DNA from: Campylobacterota bacterium | Lineage (GTDB): Bacteria > Campylobacterota > Campylobacteria > Campylobacterales > Sulfurovaceae | Assembly: GCA_011372825.1 (NCBI GenBank) | Contig: DSAK01000110.1 | Span: forward strand, 1-5,399 | Direction: 5' to 3' | Length of the DNA stretch: 5,399 bases | Shown here: positions 4,345 through 5,399 of the stretch, piece by piece | Numbering within the stretch: position 1 is the first letter of the stretch | Layout: each line of letters begins with the position of its first letter | Notes under the pieces: generated by a model | The model's input: only the letters and a program-made list of their open reading frames with translations | Told to the model about the DNA's origin: nothing | The model's database searches: none | Position numbers and translations under genes: made by a program

Positions 4345-5049
4345 TTGAAAAAATTAGCTAATCAATTAGTTGCCGTTCTTTTCATCGTTACATTACTTAC
4401 AGGTTCAATAGGTATGTCTAGTGTTCATGCAACAGGTGACTTAAGCGAAAATGAGTTAGAAAATAGCGTACATAACATTATTAACACTATTGAAAAAAAT
4501 GTAGTAATTAGTGAGGAAGGTGTCTTTATTAAAAATAAGGGACAGATTATTAAGAATCTTAGACAAGAAGACATTGAAAATTTTAAAATACTTTCAAAAA
4601 ATCAGGGAATTAAATATGATAAGCCTATAAATAAAAATACTGTACTAGAGATGTTTGGAGAGGGAATAGAATTATCTGATAAAGCAATCAAAAGTGGAGA
4701 GCTAACTGTTTTAAAAAACGGATCTTTTATTGAAACAGAAGATGATGACTTCTATCTTCAAGGTGGATCTACTTATGATAAGTCTTACTGGTGGGGCAAA
4801 GAAAGATATAAAAGCACTTATAATGCTGGTCGTTGGACTAGAGATCTAAGATCTGCTGGACATCTAAATGCTGGCATGGCTGTTATTGCAGGTGCTATTT
4901 TTGGTGGTGTTGGAGCTATTCCTAATGGATTATCTTCGATTTATGTATACAACCTTGCTGATAAGGTAGACTATAGAAACAGTCTAAACAATAGGGGTAT
5001 AATTGCCAAATTGACATATACACTTGTTTTCACAACTGCTAGTCAGTAA
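4345..5049 (+). CDS. Secreted bacteriocin-like protein (tentatively geobacillin-26-like)
   Basis: A 234-aa Sec-secreted protein starting with TTG behind a strong ribosome binding site. Residues 1-29 are a textbook signal peptide (KK, hydrophobic core, SSVHA before TGD). Residues 30-137 are polar and acidic, ending in ETEDDDF. From about 139 the character changes: YWWGKERY, a basic/aromatic patch (RWTRDLR, 163-169), then a Gly/Ala-rich hydrophobic segment GMAVIAGAIFGGVGAIPNG (177-195) and a C-terminal LTYTLVFTTASQ. There is no cysteine. This pre-pro-toxin look, with a bacteriocin-like C-terminal half, suggests a large unmodified bacteriocin. From memory it resembles the 26-kDa geobacillin 26 family, a family call I cannot confirm here. 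It has its own promoter and terminator, with a tiny membrane peptide convergent and a subtilase next on the circle. Alternatives are a secreted protein of unknown role or a pore-forming toxin precursor. Confidence 0.75.
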   Translation: MKKLANQLVAVLFIVTLLTGSIGMSSVHATGDLSENELENSVHNIINTIEKNVVISEEGVFIKNKGQIIKNLRQEDIENFKILSKNQGIKYDKPINKNTVLEMFGEGIELSDKAIKSGELTVLKNGSFIETEDDDFYLQGGSTYDKSYWWGKERYKSTYNAGRWTRDLRSAGHLNAGMAVIAGAIFGGVGAIPNGLSSIYVYNLADKVDYRNSLNNRGIIAKLTYTLVFTTASQ

Positions 5050-5066
5050 CTAACATTATCACTTTT

Positions 5067-5120
5067 AAAGTCCTCTCTAAGGTTATATATCTAATCTTGG
5101 AGAGGATTTTCTTGTTTTTT
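5067..5120 (+). terminator. Rho-independent terminator of the bacteriocin-like gene
   Basis: A 15-bp stem, 5067-5081 paired with 5096-5110 (core TCCTCTC/GAGAGGA, two G-T pairs), with a 14-base AT-rich loop, followed by TTTTCTTGTTTTTT. It starts 17 bases after the stop codon. The reverse direction, reached by transcripts of the convergent small gene, has only a poor T run. Confidence 0.88.
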
Positions 5121-5132
5121 AAATGAAGTTAA

Positions 5133-5300
5133 CTAAAAAAAATTAATGTTTAGCTTTTCTTTAATAATTATAACTAAAAAAAGCATTACTAGTAGTATTA
5201 TTTGGAGTGTAGTATCTCCAATCCAATTTAAAATATACTTCATGGCAAAAACAATTAATAATAATATTATTATTATCGCTAAAAAGGCAACGCTTTTCAT
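5133..5300 (-). CDS. Small two-helix membrane peptide, candidate immunity protein
   Basis: A 55-aa gene that is easily missed because it is short. From ATG at 5300-5298 to TAG at 5135-5133 it encodes an almost wholly hydrophobic peptide: helix 1 about residues 4-20 (VAFLAIIIILLLIVFAM), a short turn KYILNWIGDTT, helix 2 about 32-46 (LQIILLVMLFLVIII), and a tail KEKLNINFF. The ribosome binding site AAAGGAAGTGA (minus strand, 5320-5310) differs from consensus at one base and sits 9 nt before the ATG, strong evidence that it is translated. It converges on the bacteriocin-like gene and diverges from the protease gene. Small two-helix hydrophobic proteins beside bacteriocins are commonly immunity proteins, so I infer immunity. 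A toxin-antitoxin-type membrane peptide is the alternative. Its first eight codons recur at 1-24 because of the terminal repeat. Confidence 0.78.
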   Translation of the reverse strand: MKSVAFLAIIIILLLIVFAMKYILNWIGDTTLQIILLVMLFLVIIIKEKLNINFF

Positions 5301-5399
5301 TTGATATATTCACTTCCTTTCAAAGTAAAGATAGTTTTTTAAGTTTGTTTTTGAAGCGGATAATTTTAACTATACTATAATACAAAGGAGATGATAAAA
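5277..5399. repeat. Terminal direct repeat, right copy (circular overlap)
   Basis: Exact copy of bases 1-123. In this copy the small hydrophobic gene is intact, while the divergent protease gene is cut off just before its start codon. Only one copy should be counted in the 5276-bp circle. Confidence 0.93.
5328..5355 (-). promoter_or_regulatory. Possible promoter of the small membrane peptide
   Basis: On the minus strand, TTCAAA (5355-5350), a 16-bp spacer and TATCTT (5333-5328), four of six matches each. It would start transcription about 20 nt before the ATG, just ahead of the ribosome binding site. The -35 overlaps the -35 of the divergent protease promoter (the copy at 75-80). The match is weak. 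Confidence 0.3.

Overview
The window reads as a complete small circular plasmid from a low-GC Gram-positive bacterium (Bacillota). Bases 1-123 are repeated exactly at 5277-5399, so the unique circle is 5276 bp linearised with a terminal overlap. The host assignment rests on AT-rich coding sequence, very strong AGGAGG-type ribosome binding sites, frequent TTG starts, a Gram-positive signal peptide, a RepL-like initiator and a mobilisation module of the staphylococcal pC221/pS194 type. I cannot name the genus.

Layout around the circle. (1) 126-1016, plus strand: a membrane-anchored subtilisin-like serine protease. (2) 1017-1514: no credible gene. It holds long imperfect hairpins at 1072-1300 (candidate single-strand origin), two tandem 22-bp palindromic repeats at 1414-1457, and the rep terminator. 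(3) 1515-2153, minus: RepL-like replication protein. Its leader (2154-2290) is overlapped by a convincing counter-transcribed RNA promoter and terminator and can fold into mutually exclusive structures that hide or expose the rep ribosome binding site. (4) 2314-3846, minus: mobC-mobA-mobB, overlapping end to end, with mobB overprinted on the 3' third of mobA. (5) 3859-4260: an oriT-like inverted repeat followed by a dense block of hairpins, no gene. (6) 4345-5049, plus: a secreted, cysteine-free 234-aa protein with an acidic middle and a Gly-rich hydrophobic C-terminal part, most likely a large bacteriocin (tentatively geobacillin-26-like). (7) 5133-5300, minus: a 55-aa, two-helix hydrophobic peptide with a near-perfect ribosome binding site, a candidate immunity protein.

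On the circle, items 6, 7 and 1 sit side by side. The toxin candidate is convergent with the tiny membrane protein, which is divergent from the membrane protease. I infer a minimal bacteriocin cassette: Sec-secreted precursor, surface protease for maturation (or for another role), and membrane immunity peptide, carried on a mobilisable plasmid whose copy number is probably set by antisense RNA. The families of the protease, relaxase and Mob accessory proteins are well supported by motifs. The bacteriocin, protease-processing and immunity roles are inference from sequence character and gene order.
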